From Blastobasis lacticolella (Eukaryota; Arthropoda; Insecta; Lepidoptera; Blastobasidae): a stretch of DNA of 64,000 bases. The stretch covers positions 13,174,501 through 13,238,500 of the forward strand of contig LR990046.1 in NCBI GenBank assembly GCA_905147135.1, in the 5' to 3' direction. The notes beneath the pieces are model-generated. The model was given only the letters and a program-made list of their open reading frames with translations, was not told the DNA's origin and did no database searches. The translations under genes were made by a program, and so were the position numbers. Of this stretch, positions 12,401 through 27,400 are shown in pieces. Position 1 is the first letter of the stretch; each line of letters starts with the position of its first letter.

Positions 12401-15400
12401 ACAGACCTAGAAAAGTTGAACTACTACAGAAATAGCTTACTCCAAATGACTAGACGGAAGTTTGGGCATTCCTAGGGCTGTGCTCATACTACTGACGGAT
12501 TGTTACAGGATTCTCTTGCAAAGCCACTACATCATCTGACTGAAGACAACCAATCATTCCGCTGGGATGAGCTCTGCAAGGATTCCTTTCAAAGTCTGAT
12601 AAAATGCCTTTGCGAATCTCCTATATTAAGATATATCCACAACCCAGCGGTCAGTTTATCGTCAACACAGATGCAAGCAACACCGCGATCGGACGAGTGT
12701 TGTCACAGAAATAGGGCAACGCAGAAGTCGTAATTGCTTACTTCTGTAAGTCATTGTCGAGACCAAAGAGGAACACTGTATAACCAGAAGAGAACTGTTG
12801 GCTGTGGTAAAGACAAAACAACATTTCAACAAGTATCTTGTCGGCAGGCAGGTCGTACTCCGTAATGATCACGCTGTCTTGGATTGGCTGTTACAATATA
12901 AAAACTCAGAAGAACAGGTTGCCCGATGGATCGAGCAACTGCACGAGTTTGACTATGTTACAGAACACCGCACCGCAATGCTGATGCTCTATCAAGGAGG
13001 CCTTGCTCGGAGGAATATAAGCAATGTGTTAAACAGGAATTGAAGAATATATATATAAAATCACCCAGTATTACTAGTATTATTAGTATTATAATTATAA
13101 TACACCAACTCAAGTTCATGACTCAGTCTATCTCAAAGAACTTAAAAGACTCTAAAGGACTCAGAGGACTCAGAAGACTCAAAGGACTCGGACTCATGTG
13201 ACTAACGAGTCCTAGTCTTGAAAATTGACTCAAGTCTCGAAATGAAGACTAAAAGACTTGAGTTTCTTACAACACTAGGTCAGGCAACTCATAAAAGACT
13301 ACATTCTATGTACCCATACACTTCACTGTACTTACCAAAGGCAAGTGCATAAATGGAAGCTCTCATCGGGCCAGTGTTCTTTTCGGTGATATCCCTGATG
13401 ATTTCCTCAGGGTCCGTAATGTCTACGACTGGTACGCCGTCCGTCAGAAAGATTATGACCGGCTCTAGGGTTTTGCCTTCTGAAAAAAACATTAAAATCT
13501 AAATACCTTACAGAATATCGCAGCTAAATAATACTCTTTTAAATAGTATTGTGTTTCTGCCGGTGAGTAAGGTTTCCAGTGCTCCATGGGGTGGGGATTT
13601 GGGGAACCGTGGCTTTGGCAGTGGAGTGGCATTTGCTTTTTGCTGCCAGAGCAACGTGTTATAGAGGTGGGCAACGCATTAGCGATACTCTTGGTGTTTC
13701 TAATGTCTATAAGCAGTGGTGACCACTTTCCATCAGGTGGCCCGCTTGCCTGTTTGCCTACCGTATGACATAAAAAAAAAAAAAAAAACCTAATGAGATT
13801 TTTGTTTGTTTCGAAAACAGTAAGTAACAATACATTTAGATTTAATTACGTGGAAGAAAAATGTATAACTGGTGTACTTTAATTGTGACGAACTGAGGCA
13901 AGCCTCAAGTAGATGTGACGTTAGTTGTTACCATTACATACAGGATGTAAAAAGACCGCTAGCATTAATTGAAACCCATATTCTACCCATGAAACTGAAC
14001 AACTTTCCCCAAGAAATATACCCGCGGAAACTCATAGTTTAGGCAGAAAAACAGGTTCTTTAAAAAAAATAAAGTTGTATTTTTGTACTAAAAAAATATC
14101 AAGTACTTATCGAAAACTAAATCGTTCACAAGTTCGCAGTTCCGATGCTATCTGGGTTATTGCGTATTGTTTACTGTCTGTAATTATATGTTTATGTTGT
14201 ATTGTGAGCTTGTGATGTGGTGTCCTGAGACAATAAATGTATTTCATTTCATTTCATTTCACAATTAATTTAGACACCCAAAGTTCAAATTTAAGTTGAA
14301 ATGAATACACTTTTAGTAAAAGCAAGCAATGTAAAGCGTGCAGGCCGCCCGGCCATACGTGCGCCTAACTACCGAGTCACATGGGCGAGCGAGAGGCGTG
14401 CGCCGGATGATGTACATTGCGCGTCGCAATTAATTATTTATTATAGGTAGCGAAATTATGAAGTCACTTCTTGGGGAAAGTTGTTCAGTTTCATGGGTAG
14501 AATATGGGGTTTCAATTAATGCTAGCGGTATTTTTACACCTTGTATAGACACCTCAATCAGGCTTTGCATTTAGATGCAACAGCACAGTTTATTTAGATT
14601 AGGGTGACTCTTAAGAGTCACTGGCAAACTATGGAGATGACTATTCTTACCGTCCTTCTTGTCATCCGCAGCCTTTGCTACTTCCGTGGCAGGTTTTTCC
14701 TCGACTTTCTCGGCCTTCTGTGGCTCAGCGTGAGGCGCGTCGTTGCCTGGGGGCGGGGCGGCTACAGTACTCGCGGAGGTAGTGGGTGCTTCGGTAGGTT
14801 TCCAGCCTACGCCCCGTTGAATGAGGTCGACAGCCACGTCTAGTGCGCTGTATATGTTAGTTGCTGCAATGGGTGTTGTTGTTTTAATGAATCAACTTGT
14901 TTTCAAAATCACCATTGTCGCCAATGTCTTAACTTAATCACAACATTTTATAAAAAAAAATAGTTCACGCCGCGTGTCTGCCTGTTTGTTCGCGATAACT
15001 CAAAAACAACTAAACGGATTTTCATGTGGTTTTCAACTAGGCTTATTTCTGTGGAAAAAGGGCGTGTTGTTACGTAAGTCAATACTAATTAGGTATGTGA
15101 TTAAGTTTATGGCAAATTATTGAAGCTATATGTTAAGTTGGTAAAAGATTACAATCTGTGTACTAACCGCCGTTGGCAAGCAGGCGGCTGACGATCACTT
15201 TGGCTTTGGCGATGTTTTCTGGGGTGGCCTGGTAGGACGGGCTGAGCACTGGCGCGGGCATTTTATGATAATAGTAGAACTGTGTCTTACGAGGTTCCTT
15301 ATCAGCTTCATTTAGGTCGTGAATCTAGAATTACAATACAAAAGTAGATTTCTGTGCTTTGGAAGTACAGAGAGATGTAATAGTGTACAGCCAAAGGTAA

Positions 15401-18400
15401 ACCCTTGCGGTACGCTTGTCCCATAAACATCGACTCGAGAGACGTTGAACATACAAAAGAATTACTGGTTGTAGGTTGTCGTTGTGCGCGGTGGACTACA
15501 GTGTTATATAAATATTTAGAGAAAACCTCAAAAAATTAAATAATAATCAGTTAATTACTGTACGTATTATTTTGTTATATGACCGTCCGTGCGGTATGTG
15601 ATGATGTTACACTCTCACCTGCACACCGGTGGCGAAAGACACGAGGCTGAAATAATCGCCCTGGTTGAGCTCGCTATATTTAGGGAAAATGGACCTTGTG
15701 TATTTATAGAGTGCAATGAGACGTTTTCAAGGCTCGCTTCTTACCCCTACAGATGGCGCGCTATGACGACTGACGACATTATCATAATCTCTTGGCTCTT
15801 AATATTTATGTTTATTACGATGCAATTTTTTAGATCTATTACTTTTACGGTTTTTTAATGTCAGCACTCCTTTGGGCTCAACTTTATTAATCGATTTCTG
15901 GTTAACAGGCAGATAAAGCTGTGTTACTCTATGTCCGCATTTGTTCGTCATCGTAAATGAAGTTTAAATAAATAGGTAAACATTAGATTTGAATAGTAGT
16001 ACCTACTTTAACAAGTAACTAATGTTTTAACGCGGCTTAATTTGATCTGAGACAATGAATGATGACAGTCACATATGATATGCCATACAACTACAACAAT
16101 AGCCCCAGATAGTTCAAAGGTTATAATAATGTTTGAGCTATTCTTGAAAACGGCTCATTGAACTTCAACCTAAGGCTCAGGCTCCACTCATGAAGTGCAG
16201 TGCACTGCGCGGCGCACCGCACGGTGCCACGTCACGGTGACAACAAAGAAAACGGTGGTGTTATTCTGGTTTTTCAAGTTCGGCAACGCTCGCACGAGAG
16301 ATTTACAAATGATTTTGAGTTAGGCAACGTTTGCACGACAGCTTTTTCGGCGCTTTTACACGCGTTATTTTAAACGACTCGCATGATTATTGACCATAAT
16401 ATGTCTCCGACTGTCTGTTCACACGCAGACGTAAAAACTTAGTAAAAAGTGACTAGAGTTTTTTTTTATCTCCAGTCACTTTGCAACCAAGAGACTGTCT
16501 CAAATGCAACCAAGAGAAACGTACGAAAAGGATGTCATTCATTTTGGATTAAAACGCTAAAGGGCCGACCAGAAAAATATTATGCAATTTTCAGAGACAG
16601 CACACAGGTTCTATTATTTCTTACTATGGTGCCAAACCAGTACGCCCACCACCACCACTATGTACCACCGGGCGTACAGTAGGTACTAAGTATCGCTTTT
16701 CTAAAAGCCAATAACAATCGACCGTCGGACGTGCGGATTTGACGTCACAGTAAACAATGTAAAGAACTGTTTTCTCTATTGGAAACTAATAATTTTGTTC
16801 TGGCCGACACTTAGATTTTTTATCCAAAAATGTATGAAACGCGAATGTTGCTTTTTTTAACTAAAAAGTATAACAAAAGAAACATGTGAAGAAATTGGAC
16901 CACCTCGATTGATCTTCCTCGAATACTATGATAACTGATGTTTTTACCCGACTACAAGGGAGCCAAGGAAGGGTAATGAAGTTAACTATCTATGTATGTA
17001 AAGTTGATGAAAATGGAAGAATCGACAGAGATTTGTCAAGTGGAACAATGTCGTCTCTACCTACTCTTGCGGGAGAAAGGGGTTTGTATGTATGTATGTG
17101 GATATGAATGTTTGTATGGATGTTTATTCTAGCTCAAAAACTACTTTGCCGATTTTCGTTAAAAGCGTATTGATTGTCCGATGGTTACAGGCTCTATGAT
17201 AATACATTCAATTAAATTATCTTGAGGATATAAGAACACAAAAATCTTCAAAATGTTTTAAAACGTAGTTATTTCTGTCCTTTATGAATGTTTACTTAAA
17301 CTGAGTGTATACCATGATGGCTCATTCAAAACTATAACTACAAAGTATAACATCAGTAGTAAGTATGAAGAGAGTGTATAAAACTAAATAACTCGGAAAC
17401 CATTGCTCTTAGAAAACTAGATCCTAAAAAGAAATGATAGTGCCCGTCGATGTCTATAAGTATTTGCTGTTCTGGAACAAGCGTTTCAAGGCCAATAGTT
17501 TCAGAGTTATTACAGTTTTAAGTTTGACAGCTGTCAACCGAAATGTAGATCTTGACGAGCACTATTTTATTTTGTTTATTTTATTTTATTTGGAATTTCT
17601 ATCATTTCTCTTCAGGAACTAGTGTTCTAGGAGCGATCGTTTCAGAGTTATTACAGTATTAAGTTCGACAGCTGTCATCCGGAATGTAGATCTTGACGAG
17701 CACTATCATTTCTCTTTAGGAACTAGTATTCTAGCACCAATCGTTTCAAAGTGATTACATTTTTAAGTTTCGGCAGGTGCCATCCAAAATGTAGATTTCT
17801 ACGAGTACCAGCATTTCTTTTTAGAAACTAGTGTTCTAGAACCAAACATGCCTTATTTATAATTCGGGATGAACTGAGAAGAGAATGACGACAGGATCAC
17901 GAAAGCGAAACAATTTCGTTAATGTTAAAGAATCAGAAAAAGGGGAGGGACTTACGCATCAGCGGTCAAACTTTCTTTGACAAGGTCGGTTTCCTATTTC
18001 ATTCACACGCGTTGTATCTGTACTAAAAAAGTAGACAGATATATATGTGTGTGAACTGTGTCACATAAAAAGGAAAGATTCGAACTGTTGGTAAAAAGGA
18101 ACAGTCAGATGTGACGTTTCATGTTGACATCTGCTGACATCGCGCCGCACGCTGCACGATGGGGCCAAATTGAAAAACGTGGACATTTATCAGAATTCAT
18201 TCGGAACTGACATTTCGGGCTTGGATTGCGGGTTTTGCCCCATCATGCAGTGCGCCGCGCGGCGCGCTGCACAGTGGGACATTTCGTCATCTGTCAATGT
18301 ACTTGCATGCAAATTGCTCGGCGTGTAACAAGTTTTGCCACATCGTGCAGTGCGCCGCGCGGCGCACTGCATGAGTGTGCGTTTAAGTTAAGGCCCGAGC

Positions 18401-21400
18401 TCCACTCATGCAGTGCAGTGCACTGCGCGGCGCACCGCGCGGTGCCACGTCACGGTGACAACAAAGAAAACGGTGGTGTTATTTTGGTTTTTCAAGTTAG
18501 GCAACGTTTGCACGAGAGATTTACGAAAGATTGTGAATTAGGCAACGTTTGCACGAGAGCTTTTTCGACTCGCATGATTATTGAACATATGTCCCCGACT
18601 GTCTGTTCACACGCAGGCGTAAACAGTGACGGGAGATTTTTTATCTCCAGTCACTTTGCAACCAAGAGACTGTCTCAAATGCAACCAAGAGAAACGTACG
18701 AAAAGGATGTCATTCATTTTGGATTAAATCGCTGAAAGTGCCGGCCAGGAAAATATTATGCCAATTATCAGAGACAGCACACAGGTTCTATTATTTCTTA
18801 CTATGGTGCCAAACCAGTACGCCCACCACCACCACTATGTTCCACCGGGCGTACAGTAGGTACTAAGTATCGCTTTTCTAAAAGCCAATAACAATCGACC
18901 GTCGAACGTGCGGATTTGACGTCACAGTAAATAATGTTCAGAACTGTTTTCTCAATTGGAAACTAATAATTTTGTTCTGGCCGACACTTAGATTTTTGAT
19001 CCAAAAATGTATGAAATGCGAATGTGCTTTTTTAACTAAAAAGTATAACAAAAAAAAATTGTGAAGAAATTGGACCACCTCGATTGATTTTCCTCGAATA
19101 CTGATACCTGATATGATAACTTATTGTATACCTAACTATGATAACTTATATGACTAATGATAACTGATATTTTTTCCCGACTACGAGGGAGCCAAGGAAG
19201 GGTTATGAAGTTAACAATCTATGTATGTAAAGTTGATGAACGTGGAAGAATCGACAGAGATTTGTCAGGACCATAGTAAGTGGAACAATGTCGTCTCTTG
19301 CGGGAGAAAAGGGTTTGTATGTATGTATGTGGATATTGATGTTTGTATGGATGTTAATTCTAGCTCAAAAACTACATGGCCGATTTTCTTTAAAAGCGTA
19401 TTGATTGTCCGATGGTTACATGCTCTATGATAATACATTCAATATATTATATTGAGGATATAAGAACATAAAAACTTCAAAATTTTTCAGCTTAGAAGAT
19501 TGATTTGGTCATGTTGGGAATTTTTATGCACATTGATTGATTCTGTTGTGGTATATACCACACTGCTTAAATTTGTTCTCAACTGGTTGAAAACATGATT
19601 TTGGGACAATATTACGACAAAATGTTTTAAAACGTAGTTATTTCTGTCCTTTACGAATGTTTACTTAAACTGAGTGTATACCATGGTGGCTCATTCAAAA
19701 TTATAACTTCAAAGTATAACATAAGTAGTAAGTATAAAGAGAGTGTATAAAACTAAATAACTCGGAAACCATTGCTCTTAGATAACTAGATCCTAAAAAG
19801 ATATGATAGTGCCCGTCGATATCTATAAGTATTTGCTGTTCTGGAACAAGCGTTTTAAGGCCAATAGTTTCAAAGTTATTACAGTTTTAAGATTGACAGC
19901 TGTCAACCGAAATGTAGATCTCGACAAGCACTTTCTAGCACCAATAGTTTCAAAGTGATTACAGTTTCAAGTTTCGGCAGGTGCCATCCAAAATGTAGAT
20001 TTCTACGAGTACTAGCATTTCTTTTTAGAAACTAGTGTTCTAGAACCAAACATGCCTTATTTATAATTCGGGATGAACTATGAAGAGAATGACGACAGGA
20101 TCACGAAAGCGAAACAACTTCGATAATGTTAAAGAATCAGAAAAGGGAAGGGGCTTACGCATTAGCGGTCAAACTTTCTTTGACAAGGTTGGTTTCCTAT
20201 TTCATTCACACGCGTTGTATCTGTACTAAAAAAAGTAGACAGATATATGTGTGTGAACTGTGTCATATAAAAAGGAAAGATTCGAACTGTTGGTAAAAAG
20301 AAACAGTCAGATGTGACGTTTCATGTTGACATCTGCTGACATCGCGCCGCACGCTGCACGATGGGGCCAAATTGAAAAACGTGGACAAAATTTATCAGAA
20401 TTCATTCAGAACTGACATTTCGGGCTTGGATTGCGGGTTTTGCTCCATCATGGAGTGCGCCACGCGGCGCGCTGCACAGTGGGATATTTCGCCATCTGTC
20501 TATGTACTTGCATACAAATTGCTCGGCGTGTAACAAGTTTTGCCACATCGTGCAGTGCGCCGCGCGGCGCACTTCATCAGTGTGTCTTAAAGCTTGAAAG
20601 CTTAGAGTGCCAAAACAATTACTTGGCTGACTGTATATGCAAAAGAATCATCATCATCATTGTCCTAGCGCTTATCCCGGCCTCTGCCAGGGTTCGCTTT
20701 CCTACAAGTTCTTCTCCACTTAGCCCGATCTTCGGCATCCTCGCGTCGTAAGCCGTTGGCTCTCGCATCCGACTCAGCGATGGCAATCCATCGCTTCCTG
20801 GGTCATCCACGGGGCCTCTTTCCTGATACCGGCAGGTTCAGGCACCTATTTCCCACGTATCCCTGACGCTTACGCAACACATTACCAAACCAGCGCAGGC
20901 GAGCCTCGATTACGTACTCGATCGAGCCGTGTAACTCCGCACATCCAGCGCAGCATATTCATTTCGTTGGCGTGAAGTTCGCGAACGTGTTTCGTCAGCG
21001 CTGGCCATGTCTCGCAGCCATAGAGCATCACAGGTCTAATTATACTCTTGTATTTAAGCCCTTTGAGCTTGATAGGGATTTTAGGGTCACAGATGACTGC
21101 CGTGACTTCCCGCCATTTGGCCCAAGCTGCAGAGATTCGGGACTTGACATCGGGCCCGATATCACCAGACTCGTGCATCACGGATCCGAGGTATTTAGAT
21201 TTATCTGTTCTATTAACAATTTCGTTACCTATGATTACATTACAGATGGTGTCGGGATCCGCTGCATCTGGCCATATACTCTGTTTTGGCGACTTTCAGT
21301 TTCAAACCACCGTTTTCTAGCACGTCCTTCCACGTGTTTACCCTGGTCTCAAGGTCCTGCCTCAGCTTGCTCACCAGTACAATGTCGTCAGCGTACTTCA

Positions 21401-24400
21401 TAAGCCAGGGAGGCATGTCCTGAATTTCCGCTGAGAGGGCATCGAGCACAATGCAAAACAAGTAAGGACTCAGCACAGAGCCCTGGTGAACACCTACAGT
21501 AATCGGGAAGGAATTAGAATGACCTACGATGGTTTTGACCACAGCTCCAGGATTGGCATACATGTCCTGTAGCCCACCAAATTATCTCCCGAGGGACATT
21601 GTCGAAAGCCCTCTGCAGGTCGAGAAATGCGTAATACAACGGTTGATTCCTATTGCTTTGGGACTCCTGCACGGCTAGCACAAGTGTGTCCGCGACACAG
21701 CTCGCGCCGCGAGAGAGCGTTGATTTCCTTCTCTCAATATGAAGGTGAAAGAGATAGCAGTATCTATGTGGCGTTTTTTCTCGCTTATCGCGCGTGTTAG
21801 CAACTTGTGCTAGCCGTACTGGAGGACTCTGAGAGCAAATATTGGATCCATGGTGCTGCGGCCCGGTCTAAAGCCGTATTGGCATTCCGACAATTTCCGA
21901 TGTAATTTGTGACATTTTATAACTTTAACAATTGACATGTAATGAATATTACCAATGAATAAATATGAAATATGAAATATGACAAGGCGCATTCCTGGCG
22001 AAGTCTCTGTATATGCAAAAGAATAGCTTGTAGTAATTTGTCGTTGTGTTAGGTAGACTACTAGCACATAAAAATATAGAGAAATCCTTAAAAAATCAAT
22101 AATAATTATAGGTCGACAACTTATTGTGTACAATAAACTGTTAAATAAATAAATAAATTAACTGGTATATTGCCAACGGTAGGTGAGGTAGGTGGGAGGG
22201 TGATTATTCGTGAATGTACGCGGGGGTGCGGGGTGCGGGGCAGTGAGCATTTTCTTCCGCGAAACGTCAGCTGATGTTGTTCCTCGGAAATAGAATGCAA
22301 ACGAGATTATGCCCGAACTTGTCCCAAGATTAAGTATAATATCCCTAATCTTTGCCAATGGCTTTTAAAACTAAATCATGATTTTTATTCGGTGCGAAAA
22401 AGTAAGTTTTTCTTCATATTTATTTTATGGCTCACTGTGGGCCTTATAAGAAAACTCAGGCGATGGAAAGGGCTTTACTTGGAGTGTCATTGCGTGATCG
22501 AATCAGGAATGAGGAGATCCGCAAGCGAACTATTGCGAAAGATTGCCAAGCGGGCAGGGCACATAGCTCGCAGAACATTGGCCTTTGGGGCAGGAAAGTT
22601 CTCGAGTGGCGACCACGTACCGGAAGACGCAGCGTAGGTAGGCCTCCCACAAGGTGTGCAGACGATCTGGTAAATATCGCAGGTGTAGCTGAATGCGGAA
22701 GGCGCAATACCTTTTGTGGAGATCTCGGGGGGATGCCTATGCTCAGCAGTGGGCATCTTACGGCTGATATGATGATGATGATTTACAAATGAACATCTTA
22801 GTTTAGTTTCGAGACGAGAAGATGGGAGCGCCTCACAGCGCCCCTCCTTCTTCTCCACGGCCCATACTTTGGAAACCCCTGTGCTTCTATTAATTTTTAG
22901 CAAACATTTTCAAGCCGGGATTTACCATCGGTAAATTAACCACGTGTGCGTTATTCCGAGAGTCTGCAGCAAAATAACCAACCGCGCTGTGCGGAGTCCG
23001 CGGGCGCACTGAGAAACGTCCCTCCCTTCACCCTTGTGCTCCCTGCCCCGCGCCCTCGCGCTGAGCCCGAAACGTCACATGACGTCACCCATTCTGCCCC
23101 CCTCATACCGTAGGCGATATACCAGTTAAGTTGTCGACCTATAGTTAATTACTACACGCATTATATTGTCACAGAACCGTCCATGAGGTATGTGATGACG
23201 TATAATCTCACCTGCACTTTGGAGGCGAAAGTCACGAGGCTAAAGTAATCGCTCCGGCTGAGCTCGCTGAGGATGGTCTGCATGGCCTCTCGAAGCTGCG
23301 CTATCTTGCGCTTGGCCATAGAACCCGACGTATCCAGCACGAACACCACGTATTTGCTGAGAGGCGGCAGCGTCGTTGGCGCGAAGAAATGGACGAAGTA
23401 GCCGTCGTTCATCTTAATGAGAGAGGGAGACTTAAGAGATATAGAGAAGGAATCGTAGATAATCACAAGGGCTACGTAGTGGTACGCCACTATATTATTT
23501 CAAAAGGTACCGGGTAATTAATATACTGTAAACCTCGACTAATGATTTAGTTAGGGCTACATGACTCACCAGAACTTCCCCTTGATCACTGCGCTCGACG
23601 TCATACTGCACAACAAATTGGCCGAGCACGCCATCTGCGCTCTGACCCTGTCTCGTCTTCATCTGTGTTAAAATAATAGGGGGCTTTAACTACTTTAACG
23701 CTAAAAGTAACAACTGTAGGTAAATATACGTACCTACAGTAGGTACTGTAACGATCACTATGTACCATGAGCTCGTCACCGTACAATTGATTAATATATC
23801 GTATGTTTATAGTTAATAGACTTAAATGAATAGGCATACCATACACTGAGCAGTGTGTGGTTAAAATATAGTTTGCTTATCATGATTTCTTTTAACAAAT
23901 GCTCTCAAAAACTTAACCAAAACTTGGTTTTGTAATAAACTTAAACAATTAATTTGACGTTAAACGCAATATGTTACTTCAAAAGCACGTAATAAATTTA
24001 AGCTATTGATTAGTTGAAGGACAGGCAGAATATCGGGAATATCTCAAATGTTGGGCGTCAAGTTATGAGACCCATGAAAAGACCACCAAATGATAGTGAT
24101 GTGAATATACAAATACGTTTCAACGAAATATCGAAATAAATAATTGAATTAAAGTGCACCTAAATATTAAACGAGTCTAGAACTTAATTTTAATCTACTT
24201 GTTTAATGATTCAAAATTTGCTTCATAGAAATTTTATATCTCTATACCCGGAGAGAGTCTCACTGCCCAGCACCGGGTCCTTGTGATGGACCTGCGCGTT
24301 AAGCCCCGAGGCAAATACCGGGAGCAGTGCCAACGCCGACAGACGGTGAACCCGTCTAACAACTCTGACACAGAACTCAGGCAGCTATCGCACGGGCAGC

Positions 24401-27400
24401 GTGGACGGTGCTGGGTGTGTCTAGGGGTGGTCGCAGGCTTGACAAGGAGACCTGGTGGTGAAACGAATCAGTCCAGAAGGAGACCAGGCTGAAGAAAGCC
24501 CTCTTTAAAAAGTGGCAAGCGTCCTGATCTCTGAAGATCACGCTGCGTACAGGGATGCCAAACGTGCCAGCAAACGACCGGTAGCCAGAGCCAGACGAGA
24601 CCACTTAAGCCCTTTGTACGATAAGTTGATATCGTCTGAGAGGCAGAAACTCATTTAGAAGTTGGCACGATCGAGGGTTAAAGCGGCACAGGACATTTCC
24701 ACGTGCCGCTGTGTTAATGACCCTAGCGGTAACCTGTTATGAGATGACCGCGCGGTGAAGGAGATGGCGCTCGTAAGTACGAGCGCCATCTCTCGTGGAA
24801 GTCCACGAGCTGCTCAACAAGCAGCACAAGCAGCACAAAGAGGTGCAGCCACCGGACCTCCCTCGGAACCAAGGACTTGTGCCACCGATAACGCCTGAGG
24901 AAGTCGAGACGGCTCTTCGCCGCATGAAGCATCGGAAAGTTGTCGGGCCCGATGGAGGCATGGAAATCGATGGGCTCTCGTGGTGTGAGCATCCTTACCG
25001 ACCTTTATAACTACATTCTCCTCACCGGGAAGAAACCAGACATTATCCGACACATGTACTACGATTCCGATTCCATAGTAAGGACTGCCGTTGGTGACAC
25101 CAAACCGTTCCCGATTATCGTTGGGGTTCACCAGGGCTCTGTGCTCAGCCCACTTCTGTTCAACGTGATATTAGACGTACTGTCAGACAGCATCCGAGAT
25201 TATCTTGAGTTACTTCCGTGGCTGCTCATGTATGCTGACGATATCGCGCTGACAGACTCTGACAAAAGACGACTAATGCAACGTGTAAAAAAGTGGAAGA
25301 AGGCACTTGAGAACGGCGGTCTGAAGATGAATGTGGCGAAGACAGAGTACATGGCCTGCAACAATGCAGATCCCCTACCCGTGCGCATAGGCGATGAGGA
25401 AGTCAAGTGCACGGATCAGGGCAGATACTTGGGATCTTTGCTTATCTCAACCGGGGACATCGATGGCGACGTCAAGGCCCGGATATCCGCTGCTTCGGCC
25501 AAATGGCGGGAGGTAACAGGCGTCATTTGTGACTCCAGAATGCCGATAAAGCTGAAGGGACAGGTCTATAAGACCATCATAAGACCTGCTCTCCTTTACG
25601 GTAGTGAGACTTGCACCTTATTAGAGCGACACAAGCAGGAGCTGCGCGTCACGGAAATGAAGATGCTGCGGTGGATGTGTGGAGTTTCACGGAAGGATCG
25701 GGTTCGAAACGCCCACATTCGGCGTATTTATTAATTTTTTTTTTAAATCAAAAATTGAACACCCGTTGAGCCTATTTCATTAACTGTGACTACAAATATT
25801 GCTTCAGAATGATCTAGAGATATGACGTGCAAATCTTCTATTGTTAATAGTATCGTAACGTACTGATGACTGGTTTGAATTGATTGCGCTGCTTTAGTAT
25901 CGCAAATAACGTATTACCTGTCTCACTCCCTCTACCTACACTCCTTTGCAAAAAAAGTGTGTGGATTCCTCGGTTGTATTTCATTGAAATTATGTTTGGG
26001 TGAAGTTTTTTATGTGTTCAGCGCAGAATTTCGTATCGGGACCTGGTATTGGTATCCTGGGGTGGGCACCAGACCATTCTGGGGTAGGCAAATTTCCACT
26101 AGAATATTCATTACAACTCGCGTATGATTTGTTAAATTAATTGGTGCTTTATTATTTTGTGTTATTTTCAGCTTGTGACGTTTCTTTCGTTCTCTATCTA
26201 TTTATTTATCTCCGTAGTGTTAGTGATTCGGTTAGTTTTGGATTTATCTTTGCATCTAAGTTTCGAAAGCGTAAGTTACATTCTCATTACTTTTGTGGTA
26301 GTCAAGAGTATTTATATGGGCTCTTAGAGTGAATGTAAGTGTGAAAGGTGATTAAAACACAAATAAAATAAAAAATCTTTAATACAACTAATGAAAAACG
26401 CGATGTAGCCGAGTCGATAAGCGTGTCATTTTCTCTGTGTAATTTACTCAGTTTCATCATATCAGCCGAATGATGCCCACTGCTGGGCATAGGCCTCGCC
26501 CAGAGATCTCTACAAAGGCCGGTGCTGTGCCTTCCGCATCCAGCAGGTACCTGCGATCTTTACCAGGTCGTCGGTCCACCTTGTAGGAGGCCTACCCACG
26601 CTGCGTCTACCGGTACGTGGTCGCCACTCGAGAACTTTACTGCCCCATCGGCCATCTGTTCTTCGAACTATGTGCCCTGCCCACCGCCACTTCAGCCTGG
26701 TAATCCTTAAAGCTACATCGCTGGCCTTGGTTCGCTTGTGGAATCTCCTTATTTTTATTCGATCGCGCAACGAGACTCCGAGCATAGCCTTTTCCATTGC
26801 CCTTTGGGTAACAGTGACCTTTCTTATAAGGTCCATAGTGAGCGGACACGTTTCTGTTGCACAGGTTATCACTGACAACACACATTGGTCAAAGACCTTC
26901 GTCTTGAGACACTGCGGTAATTGGGATGAAAATATATGGCGTAGCTTCCCGAACGCTGCCCAACCGAGGTGGATTCGTCGATTGACCTCTTTCTCGAAAT
27001 TTGACCTACCTAGCTGGACTATTTGTCCTAGGTATGTATAGTCGTCAACAATTCCAAGTTGAGTGCCTCCAACTGCCACTGGAGTAGGCACAACGTGAAA
27101 ATTTCGTCTTGTCCATGTTAATTTTAATACCTACTTGTTGAGAGGCACTACAGAGGTTATCGAGCATTTGCCCAAGTATTCTAGCCATGACTACGATATC
27201 GTCAGAAAATCTGAGGTAAGTGATATTGATTGTGATTTAATATTGATGCCAAGTCCGTCCCAGTCCAGAAGCCTAAAGATATTCTCCAGTGCAGCGGTGA
27301 ATAACTTCGGTGATATGACATCACTTTGTCTAACACCTCGCTGCAGCTGAATAGGTTCCGTAGTCTTGTTCTGGAGACGAACTGACATATTGGCGTTTTC

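Larger units (their letters stand above)
16174..18382. mobile_element. 2.2-kb TTAA-flanked non-coding element, copy 1
   Basis: Head-to-tail neighbour of copy 2 with which it shares nearly the whole length. Ends carry CACTCATG and CATGAGTG and GC-rich blocks such as GCAGTGCACTGCGCGGCGC. CTAA precedes it and TTAA follows it, so a TTAA target (piggyBac-like) is possible. No transposase is encoded; the open frames in it are short and unconserved. Confidence 0.6.

Noticed and set aside
18226..18735. 169-codon ORF across the junction of the two 2.2-kb elements
   Set aside because: Spans element ends and palindromes, with no counterpart frame in the partner copy of equal length and no domain.
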